Below are positions 34,342 to 43,862 of a stretch of 64,000 nucleotides of DNA, piece by piece; the stretch's first letter is position 1, and the number at the start of each line of letters is the position of its first letter. A program made the translations under genes and the position numbers. This stretch comes from Aaosphaeria pasadenensis. Its lineage: Eukaryota > Ascomycota > Dothideomycetes > Pleosporales. The DNA lies in assembly GCA_022813625.1 (NCBI GenBank), contig JAKLMB010000029.1, positions 434,001 through 498,000 of the forward strand, read 5' to 3'. Below the pieces are notes generated by a model that had not been told where the DNA came from, made no database searches, and saw only the letters and a list, made by a program, of their open reading frames with translations.

Positions 34342-35742
34342 TCAAACGTGCTTGTCGAGCGACCAATCCTTGTAGGACCACTTCTCGGAGGTGGTCGTCT
34401 TGCGCTGTTTCTTCTGGGTCTGCTTCCTCGACTCGACTCTGCCGCGGATGAGCATGCTTCGCATCCTGTCGTTGAGGAGGCTGCCTTCGGGTTTGAGGCG
34501 GCGGAGGGAGTCTTGGAGTTCGTCGGCTAGGACGACTTCGAGGGGTGCTTGGGGTACACTGTAGGGGGGGGGTTAGATATGGGTGTGGGAGATGGTGGTG
34601 GGTGTGACTTACGGGTACTTTCCGAATCGCCTTCTTCGTAGGACTTCGTCTTCCTCTTCGTCGGAGGAGGCGTCGTTTTGGTTGGTAGCTTTGGCGATGG
34701 CGCTGGCCTTTGCTTTCTCCTTCTCTTCTATCGACTTGACAAGTTCCTTGATGCGCTTGGCCTGCTTTTCTCGCTCCTTCATCCTGGCCTGGTGCTTGGC
34801 CTCCGCTTCGGCGGCTTTTCTCCGCCTGATCTTGCTTCGCTGCGTAGGCGTCTTTCGCTCGGGTCGCTTCTTCTTCAGTTCGTTACCCTCGGCGTCGCTG
34901 AAACCTTCCCACTCGCTCTCCCATGTGCTCTCGTTGGCTTCCGCGTCTTCCTCCTCCTTCATGGCGCGCTCCATTGTTGCCGCCTCCTCACGCGCCTCCT
35001 GCAGTCTCTGCTTCTCGGCCTCAACCTCCTTGTTGCCCTCCCTCTCGAGCAAGTTCGCCCAGTCTTCCAATAGGGGGTTGTAACTCTTTCCAGCTTCGGG
35101 TTTCTTGACGGCGGGCATCTGCTTCCCGCTCTTTGCTAGGGACACGGGCGCACGCTTAAGCGTCGTAGGCTCCCTCGTCGCCTTCTTCTTTTCCAAGAAC
35201 GAATACCGCGGGTCCTGCTTCACCTCCTGCACAGCCCAGGGATCGTGGTCGGCCGTCCCACCCGTCTCCACGACATCCTTCTGGACCGCATCGCCGCCGT
35301 ATGCGATCGCGCGGAGTTTGTCGTAGTCCTTGTGCGAGATACGCGGCTTCTTGGTCTTGGGCGCTTCGAAGTCGGAGAGACGCTTCTTGAGGTTGGAGAC
35401 AGCGGGTACAGCAGAGCGCTGGGCGAGGATCTCGTCGACTTTGAGGGGCTTGTGGCGCTTGTTGTGGGCTTTTTGGAGGTCGGATGAGCCGACGGTGTCG
35501 ATTGCGAAAAGTTGGTCAGCGGTTTTCTCGGAGATTAGACCGCTGGGTGGAAGGTTAGTATTCTGAAGCGAATTGAGTTTTATGGGAGGTTCAGAGGGAG
35601 GAAATTACCCGTCAATGATTTGCTCTCGCACTTCATCAAGACCTTCTTGTACTTCGGTGACATCGATGTTCTTTCTCCAGGCCTTCTTGCCTTTTCGAGA
35701 AGGCTGCTTATAAGTCGCAGGCGCAGACGTGGAGTCCGACAT
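34342..35742 (-). CDS. NOP53: Nop53, ribosome biogenesis factor
   Basis: Three exons (35742-35609, 35542-34613, 34558-34342) give 426 residues. The family (human GLTSCR2/PICT1) acts in 60S maturation and, in yeast, recruits the Mtr4 helicase and exosome to trim 7S pre-rRNA. The sequence shows the family's N-terminal GKKAWRKNIDVTEVQEGLDE, the segment GGLISEKTADQLFAIDT after splicing, WAVQEVKQDPRYSFLEKK, and YNPLLEDWANLLEREGNKEVE. The C-terminal third is Arg/Lys/Glu-rich coiled helix (KIRRRKAAEAEAKHQARM), then FGKYPVPQAPLEVVLADEL after splicing and a SLRRLKPEGSLLNDRMRSML block with a basic tail. All joins stay in frame. Its start is 357 bases from the Rab6 start on the other strand. Confidence 0.93.
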
Positions 35743-36099
35743 CTTTTCTGCGCGAATTTCCAGGAATCCAAAGTACGTTGGTGACTTGGGGTGTTTTCGA
35801 TGTTTGTTTCCACCTAGATAGAGACTTTTTTTTGACGACGGAGATCGATAATTTCGCCCGCCCGCAAAAGGTGCACGGACCAGTCACGGGCCACGTCCCT
35901 GAAGGCTTGGCGCAACCTGGATCTCGGATATGCTGTTTGGACCGACAAGGCTTCCAGATCGACCACAAGCCCAGCTTATTATAACGTTACCTCCCTATTC
36001 TAGTTCACACCGCGCCTTTGGAGTAACTCGTTTTCTCTTTCAAACTTCATAATCTCTCATTGATTTAGTTGGATTGTCTACCTTTTCACACCTTCCACA
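35743..36099. promoter_or_regulatory. Bidirectional promoter region, NOP53 / Rab6
   Basis: Two divergent start codons lie 357 bases apart, so both promoters and leaders are inside. A T-rich run sits near 35826. No specific element is claimed. Confidence 0.5.
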
Positions 36100-36954
36100 A
36101 TGGCTCAGTCAGGTTATTCCAACCCTTTGAAGAAGTTCAAGTCAGTTGCATGGTTCCCCCGCGGAGAGGAACACCTCGATTGCTAACACGGCAGCACAGG
36201 CTTGTGTTCTTGGGCGAGCAAAGCGGTATGTCGACCCAAAACGACTAGAAAGCACTGCACGATTCACGATGACTGATGCGATGAGGACAGTTGGCAAGAC
36301 GTCTTTGATAACACGATTCATGTACGATTCGTTCGATAACACCTACCAAGCCACGATTGGTATCGACTTTTTGTCCAAGGTGCGCATGCAGGAGGAGGAG
36401 GCGAAGGCCGGACTAGACCACGTCTGACATGATTTAGACTATGTACCTCGAGGATCGCACAGTCCGCCTACAGCTTTGGGATACTGCCGGTCAGGAACGA
36501 TTTCGATCTTTGATCCCCTCGTACATCCGCGATTCCAGCGTCGCCGTCGTCGTTTATGACATCACCAACAAGAAGACTTTCGAGAACACGAGGAAGTGGG
36601 TTGACGACGTGCGGGGCGAACGGGGTAATGATGTTATCATAGTGTTGGTTGGCAACAAGACCGATTTGAACGACAAGCGGGAGGTTACCACACAACAGGG
36701 AGAAGAGGAGGCAAAGAAGAATAACCTCATGTTCATTGAAACAAGTGCCAAAGTGGGACACAATGTCAAGAGTCTGTTCAAGAGGATCGCGCAGGCATTG
36801 CCTGGCATGGAGGGCGAGTCGCAGCAGGGACAGAGCCAGAGTATGTTGACGCCCGCTCGGCTTCGCCACCACGAACGGCCGCTAATCGTTTGCAGTGATC
36901 GATGTCAACATCAACCCAACAAAACCGGAACAAAACGACTCCTGCGCGTGCTAA
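36100..36954 (+). CDS. YPT6: Rab6/Ypt6-type Golgi GTPase
   Basis: Five exons (36100-36140, 36200-36225, 36291-36379, 36438-36840, 36896-36954) give 205 residues. Rab6 proteins control retrograde traffic to and through the Golgi. All GTPase motifs are present once spliced: P-loop GEQSVGKTS, switch I YQATIGIDF, WDTAGQERFRS, guanine-specifying GNKTD and ETSAKVGHN. The YQATIGIDFLSK effector loop is the Rab6 hallmark. The C-terminus ends in CAC, a double-cysteine prenylation site. The second exon is only 26 nt and encodes part of the P-loop strand, so simple ORF scans miss it. Introns are 55-65 nt. The gene neighbours NOP53 head-to-head and converges on TOM20. Confidence 0.95.
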
Positions 36955-37462
36955 GGTATCTACCACGAATGGTCTACAGTTTCTTCATCGTCGCCGTTCG
37001 TCGTCCCTAGACATTGTTGTAATTATTCGGAATTCGGCCAAGAGTGGATGAGGATGAACATGAACATTCTGAGCAAGGCGTTCTGGGAATTGGGGTCTCA
37101 CAGGTTGCAGAGCGCACGACCTCTTGGGACTCATGTAATTTGTAGTATATTCAAGCATTCATTCATCAAGCACGTGCCTGACGATGCATCGAACGATAAT
37201 GACGTGAACCAAGGCCGTGAACTCTTGATATTTGCGAATGTCCATTTTCGAAGATATCTTCTTCATTGGAATGCTATGTGCCACCCGATTCCAGTTTCAT
37301 CCATGCATTATGTCATACCTTGAACTCCACCTGGTCTGGCCACTAAACCTGGGCGTACTTCTACATTTACACGAATATTACAATATCGAATCCGGGAGTG
37401 GGAGAGGAGTCCTAGAACGCTTTTGTCGTGTACTAATCGAACTTTTAAGGTTGTCGGGAATT
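36955..37462. other. Convergent intergenic region, Rab6 and TOM20 3' ends
   Basis: About 500 bases of 3' untranslated DNA from both sides. No coding frame or repeat is supported. Confidence 0.5.
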
Positions 37463-38103
37463 CTACTCGTCAATTCCGCCACCGGTGGAGGAATCGGCAT
37501 CGGCATCGGAGGCCTCTTTGCTGCCAACGGGAATGCTAGTGTCGACTGCGATCATCTCGGCGAGGATGTCAAGAACGGGCTAAATTGGACATCAGTAAAT
37601 ACTCGTATTTGTTGAGGGGTAGAAATTCCATACCTTAGGAACGGTCTTGTCATAGATGTTGATCAACTCTCTTGGGTTGGGGTAGACCTTCAATGCGCGG
37701 TAGAAACACAGCGCCGCATCGATGTTATCCGCACCTAGGAACAATTAGCGATGCCATATCATATGCCATTGATTCCTCGCATACCCTGCTGGCAGAGACC
37801 CTCTCCTTGGGCGACCTCCTGCATGAAATATGCCTCGACCTCCTCGGGGTCCTTGGGGAAGCCCTCCTCATTCGCCTTCTCTACCGCCTCCCGGATAGCC
37901 TTCTTCTGCTCCTTGCCTGCGCTCTCGGCTTCCTCTTTGGCGACACGAGCAGTTCGCTTGGACTCGCGCTTCAATTGCTTGCGGAAATCAGGATCGTTTC
38001 GTCTCCGGTGATCGAACCAGATGGCATATGCGAGGAGTCCAGTGACGACAGTGCCGACGCTGATGGCGGCGATGGTGGCGGGCCGTATCGACTGCTGCGA
38101 CAT
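37463..38103 (-). CDS. TOM20: Mitochondrial import receptor subunit Tom20
   Basis: Three exons (38103-37785, 37734-37634, 37579-37463) give 178 residues. Tom20 sits in the outer mitochondrial membrane and receives presequence proteins. An N-terminal membrane anchor (PATIAAISVGTVVTGLLAYAIWF) is followed by a charged linker (FDHRRRNDPDFRKQLKRESK) and the receptor domain with one TPR-like unit: EEVEAYFMQEVAQGEGLCQQ joined to GADNIDAALCFYRALKVYPN and PRELINIYDKTVPKPVLDIL. The acidic C-terminus ends GGGIDE. Introns of 50 and 54 nt split the TPR; both joins keep frame and restore the family pattern. The start lies 307 bases from EXO84 on the other strand. Confidence 0.95.
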
Positions 38104-38410
38104 GGTGGTTTCAATTTGGAAATATGTAGCTTAGATGCTTGCGTAGTCGGAAACGGCAGCAGACGTGTAGCAATGCGATTTGAATAGTGGTTTGGAGATG
38201 CGATGAGGAAGTGATGTCGAACTTTTTTGGAGGGTAGGGAAAAGCACGGGAAAGGGCTGGTCCGAGCTTCATGCTCATCCCGTGCATCTGGTACGAGAGC
38301 GCGTATGTGCGACGTATTGCTGCGACTCGAGTAACATACACATACCCCTCGCTTTCTACTGCCTTGCCTTTACGCCCGACCTCTATCGACATCCTGTCGT
38401 GTCCGTCAAG
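38104..38410. promoter_or_regulatory. Bidirectional promoter region, TOM20 / EXO84
   Basis: 307 bases between divergent start codons. A single GCGATGAG octamer (PAC-like in yeast) is at 38200-38207, but one octamer is weak evidence. An in-frame ATG at 38282 would extend Exo84 into this region and is not preferred. Confidence 0.4.
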
Positions 38411-40560
38411 ATGTCTGAGGAGAAAAGTAAAGGCATTTCGCTCCGCAAGAAGCGGACGCCGCGGCCCAAGGGCCCGATGCCTACAATCAGTGCTCCGCGG
38501 CAGATCAGTGCTCCTATGCCTGCTGGGCTCGCGGCTACGCAATCAAGTTCACGGCGACCTTCACAAGAATCATCGAGATCCACAGCTTCGAAGAAATTAG
38601 ATGCTCCAAGGGAAAGGCCGCAGCGAGCGGACAGGACGGCGGATTTGGTCAAGAGGAGATACTCGCAGAAGATCACGCAGGTGCCCGCCGATTTTGGAAA
38701 TGGAGCCCCTATGCCAGCAATGCCGCAGATGCCGGCCCAGTATAAGAATGGGCCGCCGCCTAGGGACGGGAGACCAGCTGGAAGCTCGGAAAGCCGTGTG
38801 CGCGTTGATCCGAAAGTACTCCAGGATCCCAACTTGAGACCTGAGCAATGTAGTTCATTCCTTAACGCCATACATACCTAATCTAACAGTGTGTATAGAT
38901 GTGGCAACGATATTAGCCGATGCCTCTGAGGAGGACATTCGCCGCTTCCAGGACGATCTCCGGAAAGTCAAGCATCGGACCTCTGCCGACCTTCAAAACA
39001 ATGTATACCAGAATCGTACGCAGTTTATCAAGATCAGTAAAGAGGCAGAGAAACTCAAGACGGAGATGCGTACGCTCCGTCAGCTAATGTCTGAGCTTAC
39101 AAGTACATTGGGACAAACAACGTCTGCTGCAGGCGCCAGCGGCGACAATCTCACGGCGAGGAAAGCATCAAACCGGAGTTCGGTTGCCAATCTGGAGGCC
39201 CTCTGGAGCTCTCATCTCCAGGAGCTGTGGAAGCGAGTGGAGGGATCGCAGAAGTACCTTCCAGCCATTCCAGGTCGACATATTGTTTGGGAATCCGGGA
39301 GATGGGTCGAGTTGAATGCCGCCACCTGGAAAGCGAGAAGACGAGTGCATCTGATATTGCTGAACGATCATTTGCTAGTCGCTGCCGAAAAGAAACAGCG
39401 TGCTGATGTTCCCGGACAAGGTCCTCGAGACAAGAAGAGCGCGGGCAAGGAGTGGGTAGCGCAGCGATGCTGGCCATTGCAAGACGTTCAAATTGCAGAT
39501 CTTTCCTCTCGATCCAAATCAGGAAACCAAGGAGCCTCGAATGCGATTAACATCCGTGTTGGGGCAGAGTCATTCACATTTGCAGTCTACCAAGGAGATG
39601 CGAGTGAGAAATCAACCTTCCTGTCTACGTACCGAAAGTCTCTCGAAGATCTGCGAAAGAGCACGGAAGCTGAAATTGAGGAACGCGGGCGTGCCCAGGA
39701 TTCCGTCAACTATTTCGCCACTCGCGATGTGAACATCTTGAAGAATCAAGATTTGATGGACAGCATTTCAGAAACGGTCAACAGCAACCGTGCAAGCATC
39801 TTCGTCAACGTTGACGGAAAGCAGCAACCCATCCGTTGGGTAGAGAGCCAATTGGACGATCTCGACATCGACATTGCACTTCAGAATTTCGAGGAAGCTG
39901 TGAAAAAGGTCGAAAAGCTAAAGTCCGTGGCTAGAGGCATTAGAAACGACCCTATGTCCCAAGGAATTGTGACATTCAAACTGAATGATCGAGCCGGAAA
40001 GTTAGCAACAGTGTTGATGAAGCAGATGGTGGAGAACAACAACTGGATCTCCTCTGTGAGAAAACACGTTACATGGATAGTCCGCCTCGGATTCGAGGAT
40101 CGGGCCAGAGAAGCGTACCTCCAGGCAAGAGGCGAGGTCATTAAACTGCGGACTCGGTATGTTATTGTCATCGGAGCTCTCGTGAGATCGCTGCTAACAT
40201 TGGCCAAGGCAATGCGTTTTCGAGGGCAATCTCCCCGAATACATATTCCAAATCGCGTTCATCTATTTCACGATTATCAAGAATACGGTCGATATATATC
40301 AGAAATGCTTCCCACAGCACCTTATGTCAGCGTGCGTCAAATGGGCAAAGGAGAACGTAGATGCCTTTAACGTCATCTTGGGACGCCAATTGAGCAGCGT
40401 AGAGCAGGGTGGCAAGGTTTGGACAGAGTGCATGGAGTTGGCACACGAACACGCTGGCATGCTGACAGAGGTTGGCTTGGATTTCAAGGATATGGTCGGG
40501 AACTTCGAGCATGAGGAAGCTAAGGAGTCAAAGCCGGTAGGACTAGGTGTGAGCACTTAA
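38411..40560 (+). CDS. EXO84: Exocyst subunit Exo84
   Basis: Three exons (38411-38849, 38899-40156, 40209-40560) give 682 residues. Exo84 is part of the exocyst that tethers secretory vesicles to the plasma membrane at growing tips. The N-terminal 140 residues are basic, Pro/Ser-rich and disordered. Next comes a coiled segment (ASEEDIRRFQDDLRKVKHRT, then ISKEAEKLKTEMRTLRQLM). A PH domain follows (GRWVELNAATWKARRRVHLI, LLNDHLLVAAEKKQ). The C-terminal helical rods include VESQLDDLDIDIALQNFEEA and, after the second splice, RQCVFEGNLPEYIFQIAFIY. The second intron has branch CTAAC and an AAG acceptor at 40208. I chose the ATG at 38411 because the upstream 43 codons look like leader sequence. Confidence 0.94.
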
Positions 40561-41262
40561 AGAGAGAGATTAGTATAGTAAACGGTTCTATGAATACGTC
40601 GATCATCTCATGAAACGTCCTGGTATCATCACTGATTTGATCATCTCTTTACGAGATTCGCGTATTAGTAAAGTCAAACTTGCTTAGTCCTCTTCCAACA
40701 CTGTCGAAATCAATCATGAATTCCAATCAACTATATTATGGTAAACTTTTCTATGTACCTAACATGAATGGCACAACGCCTCCTGCTTGAGGGTTGTGTT
40801 GAGCTCGCGATTTCACCAACCCGACTTCCAAAGGGAACTTGTCTAGACTGTAAATATAACAACAGCAATATTTAAAATAAATTCGTCCTAATTCGGACAT
40901 TACTTTTTGAGCAAAACCAACACATCTAAGAATATAACCAGTAATGAGAATTGATCCAGAGGTTTCACGGTGATATCCCCGAGATCGCTCACCGCAATGA
41001 ATTCTCCTTGGGTAAACTCATTTTAGAGAGACCTTCACCTTCACTACTTCACCAGCCCTCTCACCGTCTCTCGTCTCACACCTTCCCACTTGTTCACTGA
41101 AGTAAGCTTGACAGTGGACGGTTCACGACCGTCCAACCTATAAAGACCCCATCCCGTCCGTCGTCCGACAAACCAACTCTCATTCAACTCACCCACTGCA
41201 ACACCCATCGCCATATCTTTTCAGTCTTCACAAACAATCCAACACCTGCAATTACCATCACC
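40561..41262. other. Intergenic region, EXO84 to the Myb-like gene
   Basis: 700 bases. The left half is A/T-rich 3' untranslated DNA; the right 150 bases are C-rich like a 5' leader. Nothing else is seen. Confidence 0.5.
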
Positions 41263-42194
41263 ATGCCTTCCCAAGGAGAGAACATCCAATACCTCTATCA
41301 GGTCCTCACCGAAGGCGGCAATCCCACCGTTAGTATCCGAACTTCCTTCATTCGCTCTCAAGAGCGATACTTGAAAGAAGAACGTACACTCACTCACTCT
41401 CTAGATCGACTTTGCCAAGGTCGGAGAAGTGCTCGACCTGAAGATAGGAGCCGTCACCAAGCGTTGGTCTCGGCTCAAGCAGGCCATGAAAGCTGGCACG
41501 GTTCCGAACGACTCAGCCTACCAGTTCCTTTGGCTCTGCGTTAAGCACAGCACTCACCAGGTAATATCTGGAGAGGACGTCATGCCTTATTGCTTTACTT
41601 ACACGTGTACAGACTCCGAACTGGGAGGCAATCGCTAAGGCATGCAATCTCACCGTGGGCGCGGCCTCCAAGCGATACTCTCGCATGAAGATCGCCTTCG
41701 AGAAAGGTGAGGCCATGCCTGAGACTCCCAAGAAGGAACCGAAGACAGCTGGAGGCGCCGGTACCAAGCGCAAACGTGCCTCTACTTCTCCCAAGGCCAA
41801 GGCCGTCAAAGAAGAGGCTGCTTCTGAGCATGGTGAGAATGATGGTGAGGACCAGGCACCAGCACCAAAAGCAACGGCTGCGAAGGCCAAGGCCAAGGTC
41901 GAGAAGTCTGAGACACAGCCCAAGCCCAAGCGTGCTCGTACAGTCAAGAAGACCAAGAAGTCTGAGGTGAACGTCAAGACCGAAGACGATTCCGACCACG
42001 AGAAGGAAGTCGACAAGAATGTGGTCGATGCGTCCACCAATGCCGAACTCATGGCTGAACTAGAGGCCGTTGTCAATGCTGCGGGTGGAGATGTCGGAGA
42101 TGTCGACGAGGTGTTCTTCGACGCTGAAGAGTCGAGTCTTCTCAGCGGTACCGAGGATGAGGCCATTGCCGCTTCCCAGACCCGTACGTCATGA
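41263..42194 (+). CDS. Nuclear protein with two Myb/SANT-like repeats
   Basis: Three exons (41263-41328, 41405-41560, 41613-42194) give 267 residues. Two short helix-turn-helix units stand in tandem. The first reads IQYLYQVLTEGG, IDFAKVGEVLDLKIGAVTKRWSRL; the second reads FLWLCVKHSTHQ, TPNWEAIAKACN and GAASKRYSRMKIAFEKG. This is the fungal Myb-like family in which each unit ends in KRWSRL or KRYSRM, probably DNA-binding. The rest is a Lys/Ala/Glu-rich tail with basic patches (KPKRARTVKKTKK) that could be nuclear signals. The first intron uses a rarer GTTAGT donor. A further intron (42186-42243, donor GTACGT, acceptor CAG) could replace the last residues RTS by LV. The regulated genes are unknown. 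Confidence 0.78.
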
Positions 42195-42750
42195 ATCTCC
42201 CGACCATTTTTACTTCATCAACTGACTTCACGGCTGATCAGTGGTTTAGGCGTCAGAGACTGGTTGCAAAGCTGCGATCTCGCGAGAGAGACCGACATCT
42301 GAACGCACAAACATACATATTCGAGCGAATGGCTGTCGATGCGTTTCACTTTACGGAACATGACTGGATACTGGGGTATTCACATACTATGGAGAGTTTT
42401 TTTTTTGGAATGTTCAGACGTTTAGGTCGATGGAACTTCATGTTACTTCGCCTATCCCCAATTTTCGGAGCAGGCGTTTTGTGGTATCAGTTCTTTGAGA
42501 CAGGCTTCAGTGTCAATGAGACACTGGCGAGGAACCTATCAGTGCTTCACGCATTTGAATAGGAAACTTCTTGAAAATGGCTCTGCTGGGTGGATTTATG
42601 CCTCTGAGGGCTTTTCTCAAGTAGTTGATATGCCGAAAGTGGGCAAACACCAAATAAAATTTATGGTATATCCATTTCCATGCTTTTTCATCCAAACGCC
42701 ATCGCTATGCACACACAGGGTTCCAAACAAGTCTTCAACGGAGACAACAA
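42195..42750. other. Intergenic region between Myb-like gene and MTR3
   Basis: Convergent 3' ends. It may contain the optional last intron of the Myb-like gene. Open frames at 42191-42562 and 42495-42794 have no recognised content. Confidence 0.45.
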
Positions 42751-43862
42751 TCATCCTGACATTTCAATGTCGCCCCCCGAATCGCCGCCCTTGACATCCG
42801 TGGACTTCTCTGTGAAGCCCTTGAATTTGGCCTCGAGAGATTCGAGTAGGACCTCCTTCATGACCGTTAAGCCACCGAAGGCAGCATGTGTTGCGCCCTC
42901 AATTAGTTGATCGGAATCCTCTTGCACATTACCCCTAACCCACAATTCCGTAATCTCATCTCTTCCGGCAAGATACCCCACCGCGCACGCAGCAACAATA
43001 TCTTGATGCTCTGAAGGACAAGGATCGAGTACCTTCACGAGAGCGCCCTCTTTCCCTGTCTGTGAGGGTTCTCGGACAAGCGCAGCCACTCCTCCAGAAA
43101 CCATATCCACACAATCGATCCCAGCATCTGTGATCGCCGCACTGCTGACAGTAATGCAGCCCGAAAGAACATTCAACAGTCCCCATCCGCTGCCTTCTCC
43201 TGCGCTATCGCCCCACCAGCCATCCTCATCTCCCTCTAATATGGTAATCACGATCTCGACCCCGCTCTTCGGCCATCGTTCTCCAATGATCACGCCGCGA
43301 AGTGCGCTCTCAAGATGGACGCCTAGGTCTCGCTCGACAGAGTCGCGTATATAGCCTCGACGGTTCCGGGTAGCAAATGGCGCGAATTTGACTGTGGTGG
43401 TGAGGAGAAGAGATGGAGAGAAAGGTGCGCTTCGTGGAAGCGGCTTGGGTCCTTGAATGGAGGCTGTGATCTTGAGAGAAGAAGAGGATGGGATCAAGGT
43501 CGTGGGCGATCGTGGTTGTCCTGGGATTTCAAGGTATGCGGATCCAGAAGCAGAAGGTATGATGCCGGTTTGAAGGACTTGGTGGTTGTTAGTGGAAATT
43601 TTGCAAGATATGTCTTCCGAGCTTCATTGTAATAAGGCAAGCTCAATTGACACCTATAGCGCCAACTAAGGCCTTATTTATCTTGCCTAAGCCATAGTAA
43701 CTATTCCAACTTACAAATCTTGCGAAGCTCATCTAGACCTCTGGTACGGGTTGGCCGGAGAGATTGCTGATACTGAGGATCCTTCACAGTCTTTGCAAAG
43801 ATTGGTGCAGATGTGCCACCACTCGGCGCATTGATTCTCCTTCTATCCGTATTCGCAGCCAT
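42751..43862 (-). CDS. MTR3: Exosome core subunit Mtr3 (RNase PH-like)
   Basis: Two exons (43862-43715, 43577-42751) give 324 residues. Mtr3 is one of six RNase PH-like ring subunits of the nuclear and cytoplasmic RNA exosome, which in eukaryotes has no catalytic role. Exon 1 encodes a basic N-terminus (TDRRRINAP) and TRTRGLDELRKI; splicing joins this to FLQTGIIPSASGSAYLEI, the family start. The RNase PH fold follows: LLLTTTVKFAPFATRNRR, RDLGVHLESALRGVI, WGLLNVLSGCITVSSAAITDAGI and VDMVSGGVAALV. An Asp/Glu-rich insert (GDEDGWWGDSAGEGSG) is unusual but common among fungi. The intron is 137 nt with branch CTAAC and an AAG acceptor at 43578. The assignment to Mtr3 over Rrp46 or Rrp43 rests on the SGSAYLE start. 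Confidence 0.88.
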
